Positions 39,507-49,422 of a stretch of 64,000 nt of DNA are shown piece by piece. This DNA comes from Parafrankia irregularis (GTDB lineage: Bacteria > Actinomycetota > Actinomycetes > Frankiales > Frankiaceae): positions 62,001 to 126,000 of the forward strand of contig NZ_FAOZ01000013.1 in the NCBI RefSeq assembly GCF_001536285.1. The letters run 5' to 3'. Positions within the stretch are counted from its first letter, which is position 1. Each line of letters opens with the position of its first letter. Below the pieces are notes generated by a model that had not been told where the DNA came from, searched no databases, and worked only from the letters and a program-made list of their open reading frames with translations. The translations under genes and the position numbers were made by a program.

Positions 39507-40340
39507 TCAGGCCCGGGTGGAGGAGACGAACTCCAGCAGGTCGGTGCTCAGCCGTTCCCGGAAGGTGACGGCCAGGCCGTGCGGACCGCCCTCGTACACC
39601 TTGAGCGTGGCGTCCTTGATCAGCTCCGCCGAGCGCTTCCCGCCGACCTCGAAGGGAACCACCTGGTCGTCGTCGCCATGGATGACGAGGGTCGGCACGT
39701 CGAACGCGGCCAGGTCCGGCCGGAAGTCCGTCGCCGAGAAGGCGGCCACGCACTCGTAGGAGCTGCGCAGGCTGGACTGCATGCCCTGGGCCCAGAAGGA
39801 GTCACGGGCCCCCTGCGAGACGTTGCTGCCGGGCCGGTTCGCGCCGAAGAACGGGCCGTCGGCGAACTCGCGGTAGGCCTGGGCGCGGTCGTTGACCAGG
39901 CTGGTGCGGATCCCGTCGAAGACCTCGATCGGCAGGCCCTCGGGGTTGTCGTCCGTCCGCAGCATGAACGGCGGCACCGCGGAGACCAGCGCGACCTGCG
40001 CCACCCGGAACGTGCCGTGCCGGCCGACGTAGCGGGTCACCTCTCCCCCGCCCATCGAGAACCCGACCAGCGTCACGTCGTGCAGATCGAGGTGGTCGAT
40101 CAGGGTCGAGAGGTCGTCGGCGAAGGTGTCCATGTCGTTGCCGTCCCACGGCTGCGACGAACGGCCGTGCCCGCGGCGGTCATGCGCGACGACGCGGTAG
40201 CCGTGGGCCGCGAGCGCGGCCGCCTGGGACTCCCAGCTGTCCGCGTTCAGCGGCCAGCCGTGGCTCAGTACCACGGGACGCCCCGTGCCCCAGTCCTTGT
40301 AGTAGATCTCGGTTCCGTCCTGCGTCGTCACGGCCGCCAC
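39507..40340 (-). CDS. alpha/beta hydrolase, non-heme haloperoxidase type
   Basis: A 277-residue alpha/beta hydrolase closely resembling cofactor-free chloroperoxidases/perhydrolases. It shows [15 protein letters not shown] (oxyanion), [13 protein letters not shown], the nucleophile elbow GFSMGGGEV (Ser near residue 97), [11 protein letters not shown] (acid) and [11 protein letters not shown] (His). The family makes peracids and can halogenate or hydrolyse esters in vitro. The physiological substrate is unknown. GTG at 40340 follows AGAAGGGGACG. A 10-bp tandem array lies upstream of its promoter region. Confidence 0.92.
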   Translation of the reverse strand: MAAVTTQDGTEIYYKDWGTGRPVVLSHGWPLNADSWESQAAALAAHGYRVVAHDRRGHGRSSQPWDGNDMDTFADDLSTLIDHLDLHDVTLVGFSMGGGEVTRYVGRHGTFRVAQVALVSAVPPFMLRTDDNPEGLPIEVFDGIRTSLVNDRAQAYREFADGPFFGANRPGSNVSQGARDSFWAQGMQSSLRSSYECVAAFSATDFRPDLAAFDVPTLVIHGDDDQVVPFEVGGKRSAELIKDATLKVYEGGPHGLAVTFRERLSTDLLEFVSSTRA

Positions 40341-40450
40341 GATCGTCCCCTTCTCCGCGTGGGTGGGTGGGGGTTACCTCCCCCTCTCTCACGCTAGGCC
40401 CGCCCACGGGAGAACGCGCACCGATCAGGCACCGGCCGACACCGTTCGGG

Positions 40451-40560
40451 CGAGGCCCGGCGAGGCCCGGCGAGGCCCGGCGAGGCCCGGCGAGGCCCGG
40501 CGAGGCCCGGCGAGGCCCGGCGAGGCCCGGCGAGGCCCGGCGAGGCCCGGCGAGGCCCGG
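40451..40560. repeat. perfect 10-bp tandem array, 11 copies
   Basis: CGAGGCCCGG is repeated exactly 11 times without a mismatch. It lies between the DGAT gene's stop and the haloperoxidase-type gene's start. The 10-bp period is close to one helical turn. Confidence 0.97.
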
Positions 40561-40602
40561 CCGGCGGCTGCGCGGGCAGCCGCCGGCCGGCTCAGGCGGC
40601 TG

Positions 40603-42201
40603 TCAGGCCGCGGCGGGCCGGCGGCGCCACGGCCGGAGCAGGCCGCCGGGATCGCGGGCGACCACGCCCGTCACCGCTCCCGAGACGGCACCGCTGACGG
40701 TGCCGGTCATCATCGCCGTCACCGCGGCCGCGGCGGTGGGCAGGCGCTGGGCCGGCACGCTGACCCGGGCCCGCGGGGCGCAGTCACGCAGCGCGGCGAG
40801 CTCGTCCAGCCACAGCTGCGCGAACCGGTCGTGGTTCGGCACGCTGTCGCTGGCGACGACCATGACGCCGACCCGGTCGTCGACACCGAACATCGCCACG
40901 GCCAGATGCTGGCGCCCGACCAGCAGCGGGCCCATGCCGATCAGGCCGGTCATCCGCCGGCCGGCGACGGACAGCGGGCCGCGGATGGTCCGCGCGTTGG
41001 TCGCGACCAGCGCCATCTTGCTGATCTGGGTCGGGTAGCTGCCGACACTCGCGAGCATGCGCTTGCTGGCGAACCGCGCCATGGCCGGGAAGTGGGCCCG
41101 CTCCACCAGGCCGAGGCCGCCCTTCTTCATCCGCGCGGTCGCCTCGGCTGTCCGGGCGAGGCGCCGGGCCGGGTCGGGCTCGCCGCAGTACAGCGGAACC
41201 CGCACCCCGGTGTTGAAGTTCGACAGGACGTCCTGCTCGGCCAGCGTGCGGATGCTCACCGGCATGAGCGCGTGGACGGGGCGTGACCCGCTCTCCCAGT
41301 CGGCCGGTGACCAGGCGCGCAGCGCGCCGGCGACCGCGGCGAGGTACACGTCGTTCACGGTCACCCCGTGCTGGCGGGCGATCGACCGCAGGGTGCTCAG
41401 CTCGGTGGTGACCCAGCTGTGCCGCGCGGGGCCGGACGGCGGGCCGCCCCAGCCGGCGAGGCGGCGGGTCGGCAGCAGGCAGCCGATGCCGCGGCTGACG
41501 AACTTCGCGTACTCGACCGGGCGGGGGCGGCGGATCGTCTCCGGCAGGCCCAGGTCGATCCGGTCGCTCTCCCCGAAGAGCAGGTACATGACGCGGTAGA
41601 GCGCCATCCCGTCCTGCTGGATGTGGCTGGAGCGGTAGACCATCGCCGTCCGGGTCGCCGCCGGGTCCGGGTCGCGAAGCAGGTAGAGCATCCACGGCGG
41701 CCGGGTCATGTCGACGGGCCGGCTGACGATGCTGTCGACGGCCGCCTGCAGCCGGGCGTCACCGAAGCCCGGGTCCCCGCCGGTGCGTGCGTCGGCGGCG
41801 GCGCCTTCCCCTGCGCCGGCACCGGAGTCGACACCCGCGTCGGCACACGCGTCGGCGGGAGGCAGGTCGACGACGACGATGTGGTGGTCGAGGTCCACCC
41901 CGGGGTCGGAGACCCAGCGGGTCTCCTTCGCCGAGGATCCCCGCTCGGGCGACCAGATCGTCACGGTCTCCAGCCGGTCGGTCAGCATTCGCGCCCGCGG
42001 GTCGCGCAGCCGTTCGGCGATGTGCGCCCGCAGCTCGTCGATGCCCACCTGGGGACCGTCGAAGAACAGCAGGGCGCCGATGTCCTGGTGCTCCCCCGGA
42101 TTGCGGTCGACGAACGCGAGATACGCCCGGTCGCCGGGGGTCAGCGGGCGCACGTGCGCCGGCGTGTAGTCGGTCTTCCTGAGCGCGCCGAGCAGAGCCA
42201 T
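40603..42201 (-). CDS. wax ester synthase/diacylglycerol acyltransferase
   Basis: A 532-residue member of the WS/DGAT family, which makes triacylglycerol or wax ester storage lipids from acyl-CoA. The active-site motif normally reads H-H-x-x-x-D-G. Here it is SSHIQQDG near residue 205, so the first His is Ser while the second, catalytic His and the Asp-Gly are kept. Other family motifs are RPPWMLYLL, the NDVYLAAVAGALR segment, and SNFNTGVRVPLY. An Ala/Gly/Asp-rich insert of about 30 residues lies before the motif. ATG at 42201 has a GGGGGAGCG site. The first-His loss occurs in some natural paralogs, so activity is uncertain. Confidence 0.88.
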   Translation of the reverse strand: MALLGALRKTDYTPAHVRPLTPGDRAYLAFVDRNPGEHQDIGALLFFDGPQVGIDELRAHIAERLRDPRARMLTDRLETVTIWSPERGSSAKETRWVSDPGVDLDHHIVVVDLPPADACADAGVDSGAGAGEGAAADARTGGDPGFGDARLQAAVDSIVSRPVDMTRPPWMLYLLRDPDPAATRTAMVYRSSHIQQDGMALYRVMYLLFGESDRIDLGLPETIRRPRPVEYAKFVSRGIGCLLPTRRLAGWGGPPSGPARHSWVTTELSTLRSIARQHGVTVNDVYLAAVAGALRAWSPADWESGSRPVHALMPVSIRTLAEQDVLSNFNTGVRVPLYCGEPDPARRLARTAEATARMKKGGLGLVERAHFPAMARFASKRMLASVGSYPTQISKMALVATNARTIRGPLSVAGRRMTGLIGMGPLLVGRQHLAVAMFGVDDRVGVMVVASDSVPNHDRFAQLWLDELAALRDCAPRARVSVPAQRLPTAAAAVTAMMTGTVSGAVSGAVTGVVARDPGGLLRPWRRRPAAA

Positions 42202-43265
42202 CAGACGCTCCCCCAGCCCGTCCGCGGGCGGTGGGTACAGGTCTGGACCGTCCGGTCCTCAGCCCTGACAAATGAGCGCAACTGTGCGCAAAACGTACCT
42301 ATACCCATGAACCAATTACAACTGGTCACCAACGCGGTAAGCGTCGCTGTGTCGGACGTCTCCACGCCAGCGTTGTGACACGCACGGCAAGAGGGTTGTC
42401 GCAAGTAGCAATGAAGAAGGGTGAGCTGCGGATACGCCGCGTTCCCTCATGACAACGGTACAACCGGCCCGCGGGCACCTAGGTGGCTCGGCACCGGCGC
42501 GACGGCGGCGAGCGACTCAGTTCCAGTGCGCCGCGAGGCTCAGTTCCAGTGCACCGCGAGGCCGTCCCGACGCCCGAACCGCTCCAGGTGCGAGCCCACG
42601 ACGTCCTTCACCACGTCGAGCAACTCGGGTTGCCCTTCGGCGGGGCCAGACGGTCCGGGCGGGTCCGGGCCTGGGCCCCGTCACCCCGACCACCTGCCCG
42701 GAAATCCGCCGGTAAAAGACCCGGCCCGACCTGGGACGGGAAGGCGACAACACCGGAGGGCACCTTCGGCAGGCACTCCCGAGACGCTGGTCACAGCCCT
42801 CCAGAAGGCGCCGCGGAGCACGTTCACCCAGGATTCCCTCCGGCGGGGGCCCCGATTCCCGGCCGTGCTGGACGAGCCGGCGGCCACGGCGCCCGCATCG
42901 CGCCGTCCTAGGCCTTTCTCCCCGCGAACGGGCCGCCCAACCACGAGCCACCAGAGCTCTGACCAGGCATAACCCGTGCCCGCGCCGGGTTCCGGACGAA
43001 CCCTGCGCGGCAACGGAAATCGATTTCAGCCGCAGCGGCGGCCTTCTTTTCCGGCAGCATCCCGAGTTCCCCGGGCTTTCTTCCGACGGCCGGCCACACC
43101 ATTCTCCGGCGATTTCCGGCACGGCTCCGAGCAGGCCCCAGGGTGATTCTGAACACGATCCGCCCCCGCACCCGAGGCGGAAAATCGGTTGGCAGCGACC
43201 GACCACCGCCGCAGTTCTGGTCCGCCACCACAACCGCCTCCGCCACCAACCGCCGAAGGTGGACC
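42202..43265. other. gene-free stretch between DGAT and BCKDH genes
   Basis: About 1060 bases without a convincing gene. The part 42260-42420 is AT-richer and probably holds the DGAT promoter, with small dyads (GCGCAACTGTGCGC near 42280; ACCAATT/ACTGGT near 42315). A 23-bp direct repeat (CTCAGTTCCAGTGCGCCGCG...) occurs twice at 42516-42561. The rest has open frames on both strands with atypical composition. Confidence 0.45.
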
Positions 43266-44453
43266 TTGACGATCCTCGACGCCAACACCACCCCCGGGCT
43301 CGCCGGGCAGCCGAGCTCCCACGGCCCGCGGCGCGACGCCGCGCCGCTGCTGCCCGAGCGTGAGCCGGTCCGCGTACTCGGGACGGAGGCGGCCGGCACG
43401 GTCGACCCCGACCTGCTGCGCGATCTGCACCGCCGCCTGGTGCTGGGGCGCCGTTTCAACCAGCAGGCCACCACGCTCGCCCGGCAGGGCAGCCTCGCGG
43501 TGTACCCGTCGTCCACCGGGCAGGAGGCGTGCCAGATCGCCGCCGCGATGGTGCTGCGCGAGACGGACTGGCTGTTCCCCACCTACCGCGACACCCTCGC
43601 GGTGATGGCCCGGGGCGTGGCGCCGATGGACGTCCTGGCGCTGATGAGGGGTCACACGCACTGCGGCTACGACCCGCGCCGGCACCGGACGGCCCCGCTG
43701 TCGACCCCGCTGGCGACCCAGGCCTGCCACGCGGTCGGGCTCGCGCACGCGGCCCGGCTACGGGCCGCCGGCGATCCGGGTGGTGGTCACGACGTGGTGG
43801 CGCTCGCACTGATCGGCGACGGCGGGACCAGCGAAGGCGACTTCCACGAGGCACTGACCTTCGCCGGGGTGCTCAACGCGCCCGTGGTCTTCCTCGTGCA
43901 GAACAACGGCTACGCGATCTCGGTGCCGCTGGCCCGGCAGAGCGCGGCGCCGACGCTGGCGCACAAGGCGGTCGGCTACGGCATCACCGGCCGTCTGGTC
44001 GACGGCAACGACGCGCCCGCCGTGCATGCCGTGCTCGGCGCCGCCGTCGAGCACGCGCGGGCGGGCCGGGGCCCGGTCCTCGTCGAGGCCATCACCTACC
44101 GACTGGACGCGCACACCAGCGCAGACGACGCGACCCGTTACCGGACGTCCGAGGAGGTCGAGGCCTGGCGCGCCCGCGACCCGCTCACGCTGCTGGAACG
44201 GCACCTGCGCGGCGCCGGCCTGCTCGACGACGCGGGCCTGGCCGCCGTGACCGCCGCCGCCGAGGAGCTGGCCGCCTCGATGCGGGCCGCGGTGGCGCGG
44301 GCGGAGGAGCCCGACCCGCGGTCCCTGTTCGCCCATGTCTACGCCGAGCCGACCAGCCAGCTCCGGGAGCAGGCCGCGGACCTGGCCGCCCGGCTCGCGG
44401 ACGAGGCCTCGACCCCCGCGACGCACGCGACGCACGCCGAGGCCCGGGCATGA
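43266..44453 (+). CDS. bkdA: branched-chain 2-oxoacid dehydrogenase E1 alpha subunit
   Basis: A 395-residue thiamine-diphosphate-dependent E1 alpha subunit. The substrate/TPP region YPSSTGQEACQIAAAM and TDWLFPTYRDTLAVMARG are typical of BCKDH/PDH E1 alpha, and the TPP motif runs from GDGGTSEGDFHEAL to VQNNGYAIS. It decarboxylates 2-oxoacids and hands the acyl group to E2. TTG at 43266 follows GAAGGTGG; the frame to 43143 lacks a site. It overlaps the E1 beta gene by 4 bases (ATGA). The branched-chain rather than pyruvate assignment rests on the overall three-gene pattern. Confidence 0.9.
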   Translation: MTILDANTTPGLAGQPSSHGPRRDAAPLLPEREPVRVLGTEAAGTVDPDLLRDLHRRLVLGRRFNQQATTLARQGSLAVYPSSTGQEACQIAAAMVLRETDWLFPTYRDTLAVMARGVAPMDVLALMRGHTHCGYDPRRHRTAPLSTPLATQACHAVGLAHAARLRAAGDPGGGHDVVALALIGDGGTSEGDFHEALTFAGVLNAPVVFLVQNNGYAISVPLARQSAAPTLAHKAVGYGITGRLVDGNDAPAVHAVLGAAVEHARAGRGPVLVEAITYRLDAHTSADDATRYRTSEEVEAWRARDPLTLLERHLRGAGLLDDAGLAAVTAAAEELAASMRAAVARAEEPDPRSLFAHVYAEPTSQLREQAADLAARLADEASTPATHATHAEARA

Positions 44454-45433
44454 GCGGCACCGGCGGAACGACCATGGTGCAGGCCCTCAACACCGCGCTG
44501 CGCGACGCGCTGCGCGAGGACCCCGACGTGCACCTGCTCGGTGAGGACGTCGGCGCCCTCGGGGGTGTCTTCCGGGTCACCGACGGGCTCGCCGCCGAGT
44601 TCGGGACCCAGCGCTGCCTGGACACCCCGCTGGCCGAGGCGGGCATCCTCGGCACCGCCGTGGGCATGGCCATGTACGGCCTGCGCCCGGTCGTGGAGAT
44701 GCAGTTCGACGCCTTCGCCTACCCGGCGTTCGAGCAGCTCGCGTCGCATGTCGCCAAGATGCGCAACCGCACGGCGGGCCGGCTGCCGCTGCCCGTCACG
44801 ATCCGGATCCCCTACGGGGGCGGCATCGGCGGGGTCGAGCACCACAGCGACTCCAGCGAGGCGTACTACGCCCACACCCCGGGCCTGCACGTCGTCACGC
44901 CCGCGACGGTCGCCGACGGCTACGGTCTGCTGCGCGCCGCGATCGCCTCCGACGACCCCGTGGTCTTCCTGGAGCCCAAGCGCCTGTACTGGTCCAGCGA
45001 GCGGTTCCCACCGACCGCGGTGGCGCCGATCGGCCAGGCGGTGGTACGCCGGGCCGGCACCGACGCGACCCTGCTGACCTACGGGCCGTCACTGCCGGTG
45101 TGCCTGCGGGCCGCCGAGGCCGCCAGCGCCGAGGGCCTGGAGCTCGCCGTCGTCGACCTGCGCTCACTGGTGCCGTTCGACGACGAGACGGTCTGCGCGG
45201 CGGTGCGCGCCACCGGGCGTGCCGTGGTGGTGCACGAGTCGGTCGGGTTCGCCGGGATGGGTGCGGAGATCGCCGCCCGGGTGACCGAACGCTGCTTCCA
45301 CCACCTGGCCGCCCCGGTACTGCGGGTGACCGGGCTCGACATCCCGTACCCGGCGCCGCTGCTCGAACATCACTACCTGCCCGGCGTGGACCGGATCCTC
45401 GACGCCGTCGCCCGACTCCAATGGGAGCAGTGA
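44450..45433 (+). CDS. bkdB: branched-chain 2-oxoacid dehydrogenase E1 beta subunit
   Basis: A 327-residue E1 beta (transketolase-like) subunit. Motifs are HLLGEDVGALGGVFRVTDG, FGTQRCLDTPLAEAGILGTA, and GGGIGGVEHHSDSSEAYYAH near residue 125. The C-terminal transketolase domain has VVDLRSLVPFDDETV and VVHESVGFAGMGAEIAARV. It forms an alpha2beta2 heterotetramer with the preceding gene product. ATG at 44450 overlaps the E1 alpha stop, and its own stop overlaps the E2 start. Confidence 0.93.
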   Translation: MSGTGGTTMVQALNTALRDALREDPDVHLLGEDVGALGGVFRVTDGLAAEFGTQRCLDTPLAEAGILGTAVGMAMYGLRPVVEMQFDAFAYPAFEQLASHVAKMRNRTAGRLPLPVTIRIPYGGGIGGVEHHSDSSEAYYAHTPGLHVVTPATVADGYGLLRAAIASDDPVVFLEPKRLYWSSERFPPTAVAPIGQAVVRRAGTDATLLTYGPSLPVCLRAAEAASAEGLELAVVDLRSLVPFDDETVCAAVRATGRAVVVHESVGFAGMGAEIAARVTERCFHHLAAPVLRVTGLDIPYPAPLLEHHYLPGVDRILDAVARLQWEQ

Positions 45434-46977
45434 CCTCCGTGGCCGCGGTACGCACCTTCGCCCTGCCCGATCTCGGGGAGGGACTGACCTCCGCCGAGAT
45501 CGTCCGCTGGCTCGTCGCGGTCGGGGACGTGATCGTCGTCGACCAGCCGGTGGCCGAGGTCGAGACGGCGAAGGCCGTCGTCGAGGTCCCCTGCCCACAC
45601 GGCGGTGTGATCACCTCCCTGGCTGGGCCCGCCGGCAGCCAGCTCCCGGTCGGCGCGCCCCTGGTCACCGTGGCTGTCAGCGAGGCCGTGGACGAGGCCG
45701 CCGCCGGCGAGGCCCCGGCCGGCCCGCCGCAGCCTTCAACCGGCCCGGCGCAGCCTCCGGTCGCCCCGGCGCAGGCTCCGGTCGGCCTGGTTGCAGCGCC
45801 CGACGCCGGCGGTCCCGATTCCGGGGGCCCAGGCAGTGGCGGCTCGGGCAGCGTGCTCGTCGGGTACGGCGTCCGGGACGAGCTCGGTGGCTTCGGCACC
45901 GCGGGCGGCACCGCGACCGTGACCGGCGCGCCGCCGCCCCGGACGGTCGCCAAGGTCATCTCACCGCTGGTCCGCCGGCTCGCGCGCGACCACGCCATCG
46001 ACCTGACCAGGCTCACCGGCAGCGGACCGGACGGCCTGATCCGCCGTGGGAATGTCGAAAGCGCCATCGCCGCCAGCCGGTCCGCGCAGCCGACGACATC
46101 CACGCATCCGGCGACATCCGCCCAGCCGGCGACATCCGCCCAGCCGGCGACATCCACCCAGCCGCTGGCCGGGGCCGGGACGGGCACCGGGACGGGCGCG
46201 ATCACCGGGCCCGGCGGTTCCGCGGAACCGTCCGTCGTCACCCTCAGCCCGCTGGCCCGGCACGCGGCGGAGACCTTCGTCCGTAGCCGGCGCGAGGTCG
46301 CCGACGCCACCTGCTGGGTCGACGCGGACGCGACCGCCCTGCTGGCGGCCAAGAAGGAGCTGAACGAGGGCACCGGCGGCGGAGCCGGGGCCGGGGCCGC
46401 GCCGGCGGACGGCGTTGCACCGACGGACGGCGCCATCGGCCTGCTCGCGATCATCGCGCGGATCTGCGTCGCCGCGCTGCTGCGCTTTCCCGACCTGAAC
46501 TCCCAGGTCGTCACAGATCTGGACGGGCGGGCGACGGCGGTGCGCCGCCACGGTGCCGTCCACCTGGGCTTCGCCGCGCAGACGCCGCGCGGCCTGGTCG
46601 TCCCGGTGGTCCGTGACGCGCACGCCCGCAGCACCGCCGCGCTCGCCGCCGAGATCACCCGGCTGACCGCGGCGGCCCGGGCCGGCCGGCTCACCCCCGC
46701 CGACCTCGCCGGCGGCACGTTCACGCTGAACAACTACGGCGTCTTCGGCGTCGACGGTGCCACGCCGATCATCCACCACCCCGAGACCTCGATGATCGGC
46801 ATCGGCCGGATCGTCCCCCGGCCGTGGGTGGTGGACGGGGCGCTGGCGGTCCGCAGCGTCACACAGCTGTCGTTCACCTTCGACCATCGGGTCTGCGACG
46901 GGGCGACAGCGGGATCGTTCCTGCGGTTCGTCGCGGACGCCGTCGAGGCGCCCACCCGCCTGCTGAGGTTCCTTTGA
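45430..46977 (+). CDS. bkdC: branched-chain 2-oxoacid dehydrogenase E2 (dihydrolipoyl acyltransferase)
   Basis: A 515-residue E2 core subunit. The lipoyl domain has VETAKAVVEVP with the lipoylated Lys near residue 45. A Pro/Ala/Gly linker follows, then the peripheral subunit-binding domain (ISPLVRRLARDHAIDLTRL). A Thr/Pro-rich linker with an 18-bp tandem repeat leads to the catalytic domain ending FTFDHRVCDGATAGSFL (His and Asp-Gly). I take GTG at 45430, which forms a GTGA overlap; ATG 45421 and GTG 45439 are alternatives. No E3 (lipoamide dehydrogenase) gene is in the window. Confidence 0.9.
   Translation: MTSVAAVRTFALPDLGEGLTSAEIVRWLVAVGDVIVVDQPVAEVETAKAVVEVPCPHGGVITSLAGPAGSQLPVGAPLVTVAVSEAVDEAAAGEAPAGPPQPSTGPAQPPVAPAQAPVGLVAAPDAGGPDSGGPGSGGSGSVLVGYGVRDELGGFGTAGGTATVTGAPPPRTVAKVISPLVRRLARDHAIDLTRLTGSGPDGLIRRGNVESAIAASRSAQPTTSTHPATSAQPATSAQPATSTQPLAGAGTGTGTGAITGPGGSAEPSVVTLSPLARHAAETFVRSRREVADATCWVDADATALLAAKKELNEGTGGGAGAGAAPADGVAPTDGAIGLLAIIARICVAALLRFPDLNSQVVTDLDGRATAVRRHGAVHLGFAAQTPRGLVVPVVRDAHARSTAALAAEITRLTAAARAGRLTPADLAGGTFTLNNYGVFGVDGATPIIHHPETSMIGIGRIVPRPWVVDGALAVRSVTQLSFTFDHRVCDGATAGSFLRFVADAVEAPTRLLRFL
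46087..46158. repeat. 18-bp tandem repeat in the E2 linker
   Basis: Four consecutive 18-bp units (CAGCCGGCGACATCCGCC and variants) encode PATSAQ-type hexapeptides in the flexible linker between the subunit-binding and catalytic domains. Confidence 0.92.
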
Positions 46978-47060
46978 CGACCCGCCCGGTCCTGCCGGTG
47001 TTCGACGTTCCCCGGCAGGCCGGCGACAGCCGCCGCCGGCCCCGTCCGGGAAAGGATCTT

Positions 47061-48008
47061 TTGCCTGCTCACCCGCAGCGATGCACCTACCTCGGGCCGG
47101 AGGGCACCTTCACCGAGGCCGCGCTGGGCACGCTGCCCGAAGCCACCACCCACGAGCTGTTCCCGTCCGCGACGGTGGCCGCCGCACTGGACGCCGTACG
47201 CGACGGCGACGCCGCGGCGGCGCTCGTGCCGATCGAGAACTCGGTGGAGGGGCCGGTGACCGCGACCCTCGACGAGCTCGCCACCGGCCAGCCGCTCACG
47301 ATCCGTCGGGAGGTCCTGCTACCGATCAGCTTCGCGCTGCTGGTCCGTCCGGGCACCACCCTGGACGACGTCAAGAGCGTCACCGGTCATCCGGTCGCCC
47401 AGGCGCAGGTGCGGCGCTGGCTCGCCCGGCACCTCCCGCACGCCGTGTGGGAGTCGGCGGCGTCCAACGCCGAGGGAGCCCGGCTGGTCCGGGACGGCCG
47501 TTACGACTGCGCCTTCGCCGGCGAGTTCGCCGCGCGCCGCTACGGGCTGGAGGCCCTGGTCACCGACGTCAACGACGCCGCCACCGCGACGACCCGCTTC
47601 GTCCTGCTCGGGCCGCCGGGCCGGGCCGCGGCGCCGACCGGCCGGGACAAGACCTCGGTGGTCGTGTGGCCGGAGGCCGACGGCCCCGACGCACTGCTGG
47701 AGGTGCTGCGGGAATGGGCCGTACGCGGGGTCAACCTGCTGCGGGTCGAGTCCCGGCCGACCGGCGAGGGCCTCGGCCGGTACTGCTTCTCCATCGACGC
47801 CGAGGGCCACATCGGCGACCGGCCGGTCAGCGAGGCCCTGATGGGCCTGCACCGCATCAGCCGCAAAATCCGCTACCTGGGATCATACGAACGCGCGGAC
47901 CGGGCGGACGCGACGATGCAGGCCCGCCGGGCCGAGCGGAGGTTCGCGCTGGCGGCGGACTGGCTCGCCCGGTGCCTGCACGGTCTCGGCGACAACACGG
48001 AGCCCTGA
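47061..48008 (+). CDS. pheA: prephenate dehydratase
   Basis: A 315-residue monofunctional prephenate dehydratase, converting prephenate to phenylpyruvate for phenylalanine synthesis. The N-terminal catalytic domain starts CTYLGPEGTFTEAAL and has VPIENSVEGPV and the signature TATTRFVLLG (catalytic Thr near residue 190). The C-terminal ACT domain contains ESRPTGEGLGRYCFSID, the phenylalanine feedback site. I chose TTG at 47061, preceded by AAAGGA and matching usual family starts; a TTGA overlap with the E2 stop (46974) is also possible and would add 29 residues. It follows the BCKDH genes by 83 bases, so it is likely co-transcribed. Confidence 0.93.
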   Translation: MPAHPQRCTYLGPEGTFTEAALGTLPEATTHELFPSATVAAALDAVRDGDAAAALVPIENSVEGPVTATLDELATGQPLTIRREVLLPISFALLVRPGTTLDDVKSVTGHPVAQAQVRRWLARHLPHAVWESAASNAEGARLVRDGRYDCAFAGEFAARRYGLEALVTDVNDAATATTRFVLLGPPGRAAAPTGRDKTSVVVWPEADGPDALLEVLREWAVRGVNLLRVESRPTGEGLGRYCFSIDAEGHIGDRPVSEALMGLHRISRKIRYLGSYERADRADATMQARRAERRFALAADWLARCLHGLGDNTEP

Positions 48009-48035
48009 CCTGGGAGACGGCGACGGGGGACGGGG

Positions 48036-49367
48036 GTGGGTGGCGTGGCCGATGGCGGCCCGATGTCCGGGGTGCGGGTGCTGGAGGTCGCCACCCATGT
48101 GTTCGGGCCGGTGGCGAGCGCGGTCCTGGCCGAATGGGGTGCCCAGGTCGTCAAGGTCGAGCATCCCCGGACGGGCGATCCCTACCGGGCCCTGACCACC
48201 GTCGGACTGCATCCCGAGTACCGGGGGGTCGATCCCTACTTCCAGTCCGCGAACCGGGGGAAGCGGTCGGTCGGCATCGACCTGACCCACCCGCGGGGAC
48301 GTGAGCTGCTCGACCGGCTCCTGGCCGGCAGCGACGTGTTCGTGACCAACCTGCGTGAGGGCGCCCGGCGCCGGCTGGGCATCGACGTCGACGACATCCG
48401 CGCGCGGCACCCGTCGATCGTCTACGTCCGGGCGAGCGCGTTCGGTGCCCGCGGGCCGGACGCGCACCGCGGCGGCTACGACGCCGGCGCGTTCTGGGCC
48501 CGCAGCGGCATGCAGCACCTGCTCGGCTCACCGGGCACGGCGGATGCGGCGGGCACGGCGGACACGGCGGACGCACAGTGGCCGGGGCCGCCGCGGCCGG
48601 CCTTCGGGGATCTGGTCGCCGGGCTGGCACTGGCCGGCGGGGTCAGCGCCGCCCTGTACCGCCGGGCGACGACCGGGGAGGGCGCGCTCGTCGACGGATC
48701 ACTGCTGGCCGCGGGCCTCTGGCAGGTTCAGCCGGACATCATCAACGCCTGGATCGAGCAGGCCGAACGCTCAGCCGCGCAACCCGCCAGCGGCCCCGCG
48801 GAACCGGACGGCACCGCGGAACCAGACGGCTCCACCGGCCCCCGGTCCGTCCGGCGCCGGGCCTGGAATCCGCTGATGCTGCCGTACCGGACCGCCGACG
48901 GCCGTTTCGTCGCGCTGATGATGTTGTCCCCGGACCGCAACTGGCCCGCGCTCTGCGATGCCCTGGGCCGGTCCGACCTGGCCACCGACCCGCGTTTCGT
49001 GGACCTCGACGCCCGACGCCGCAACGCTCCCGCCTGCGTCGACGAGCTCGACGCGATCTTCGCCGCGCGCCCGCTGGCGGCCTGGCGGGAGGCCCTCGCC
49101 GGATTCGGGGGCGAATGGGCGGTCACCCAGCATCCGGGTGAGGTGCACGATGATCCGCAGGTGGCCGCCAACGGTTATGTCTCCGAGGTCGAGACGGGCG
49201 GCGGCTTCGGGATGCCGATGGTCACGACCCCCGTGCAGTTCGACGGACGTCCAGGAAGCCCTTCCCGCGCGCCCGAACACGGCGAGCACACCGAGGACGT
49301 CCTGCTCGAACTCGGGCTGAGCTGGGAGGAGATCCTGCGCCTCAAGGAACACGGCGCGATCCTCTGA
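48036..49367 (+). CDS. CaiB/BaiF family CoA-transferase
   Basis: A 443-residue class III CoA-transferase. It shows [82 protein letters not shown] (aspartate nucleophile in [13 protein letters not shown] near residue 155) and the C-terminal [18 protein letters not shown]. Substrates of the family include carnitine, formate and bile acids. The pairing here is unknown, but the gene follows pheA by 27 bases and may serve CoA-activation of a branched or aromatic acid. GTG at 48036 follows GACGGGGGACG. Confidence 0.9.
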   Translation: MGGVADGGPMSGVRVLEVATHVFGPVASAVLAEWGAQVVKVEHPRTGDPYRALTTVGLHPEYRGVDPYFQSANRGKRSVGIDLTHPRGRELLDRLLAGSDVFVTNLREGARRRLGIDVDDIRARHPSIVYVRASAFGARGPDAHRGGYDAGAFWARSGMQHLLGSPGTADAAGTADTADAQWPGPPRPAFGDLVAGLALAGGVSAALYRRATTGEGALVDGSLLAAGLWQVQPDIINAWIEQAERSAAQPASGPAEPDGTAEPDGSTGPRSVRRRAWNPLMLPYRTADGRFVALMMLSPDRNWPALCDALGRSDLATDPRFVDLDARRRNAPACVDELDAIFAARPLAAWREALAGFGGEWAVTQHPGEVHDDPQVAANGYVSEVETGGGFGMPMVTTPVQFDGRPGSPSRAPEHGEHTEDVLLELGLSWEEILRLKEHGAIL

Positions 49368-49422
49368 CGGCAGCTCACCCATCCCCTGCGGCTCGGCCCG
49401 GCTCGGCCCGGCTCGGCTCGGC

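Noticed and set aside
40451-40560. CRISPR-like array
   Set aside because: The units are 10 bp with no spacers, no leader and no cas genes nearby.
42421-43140. Several overlapping open frames in the DGAT-BCKDH gap
   Set aside because: Codon use and composition are atypical, translations are Pro/Arg-rich, and no frame has a ribosome site with family motifs.
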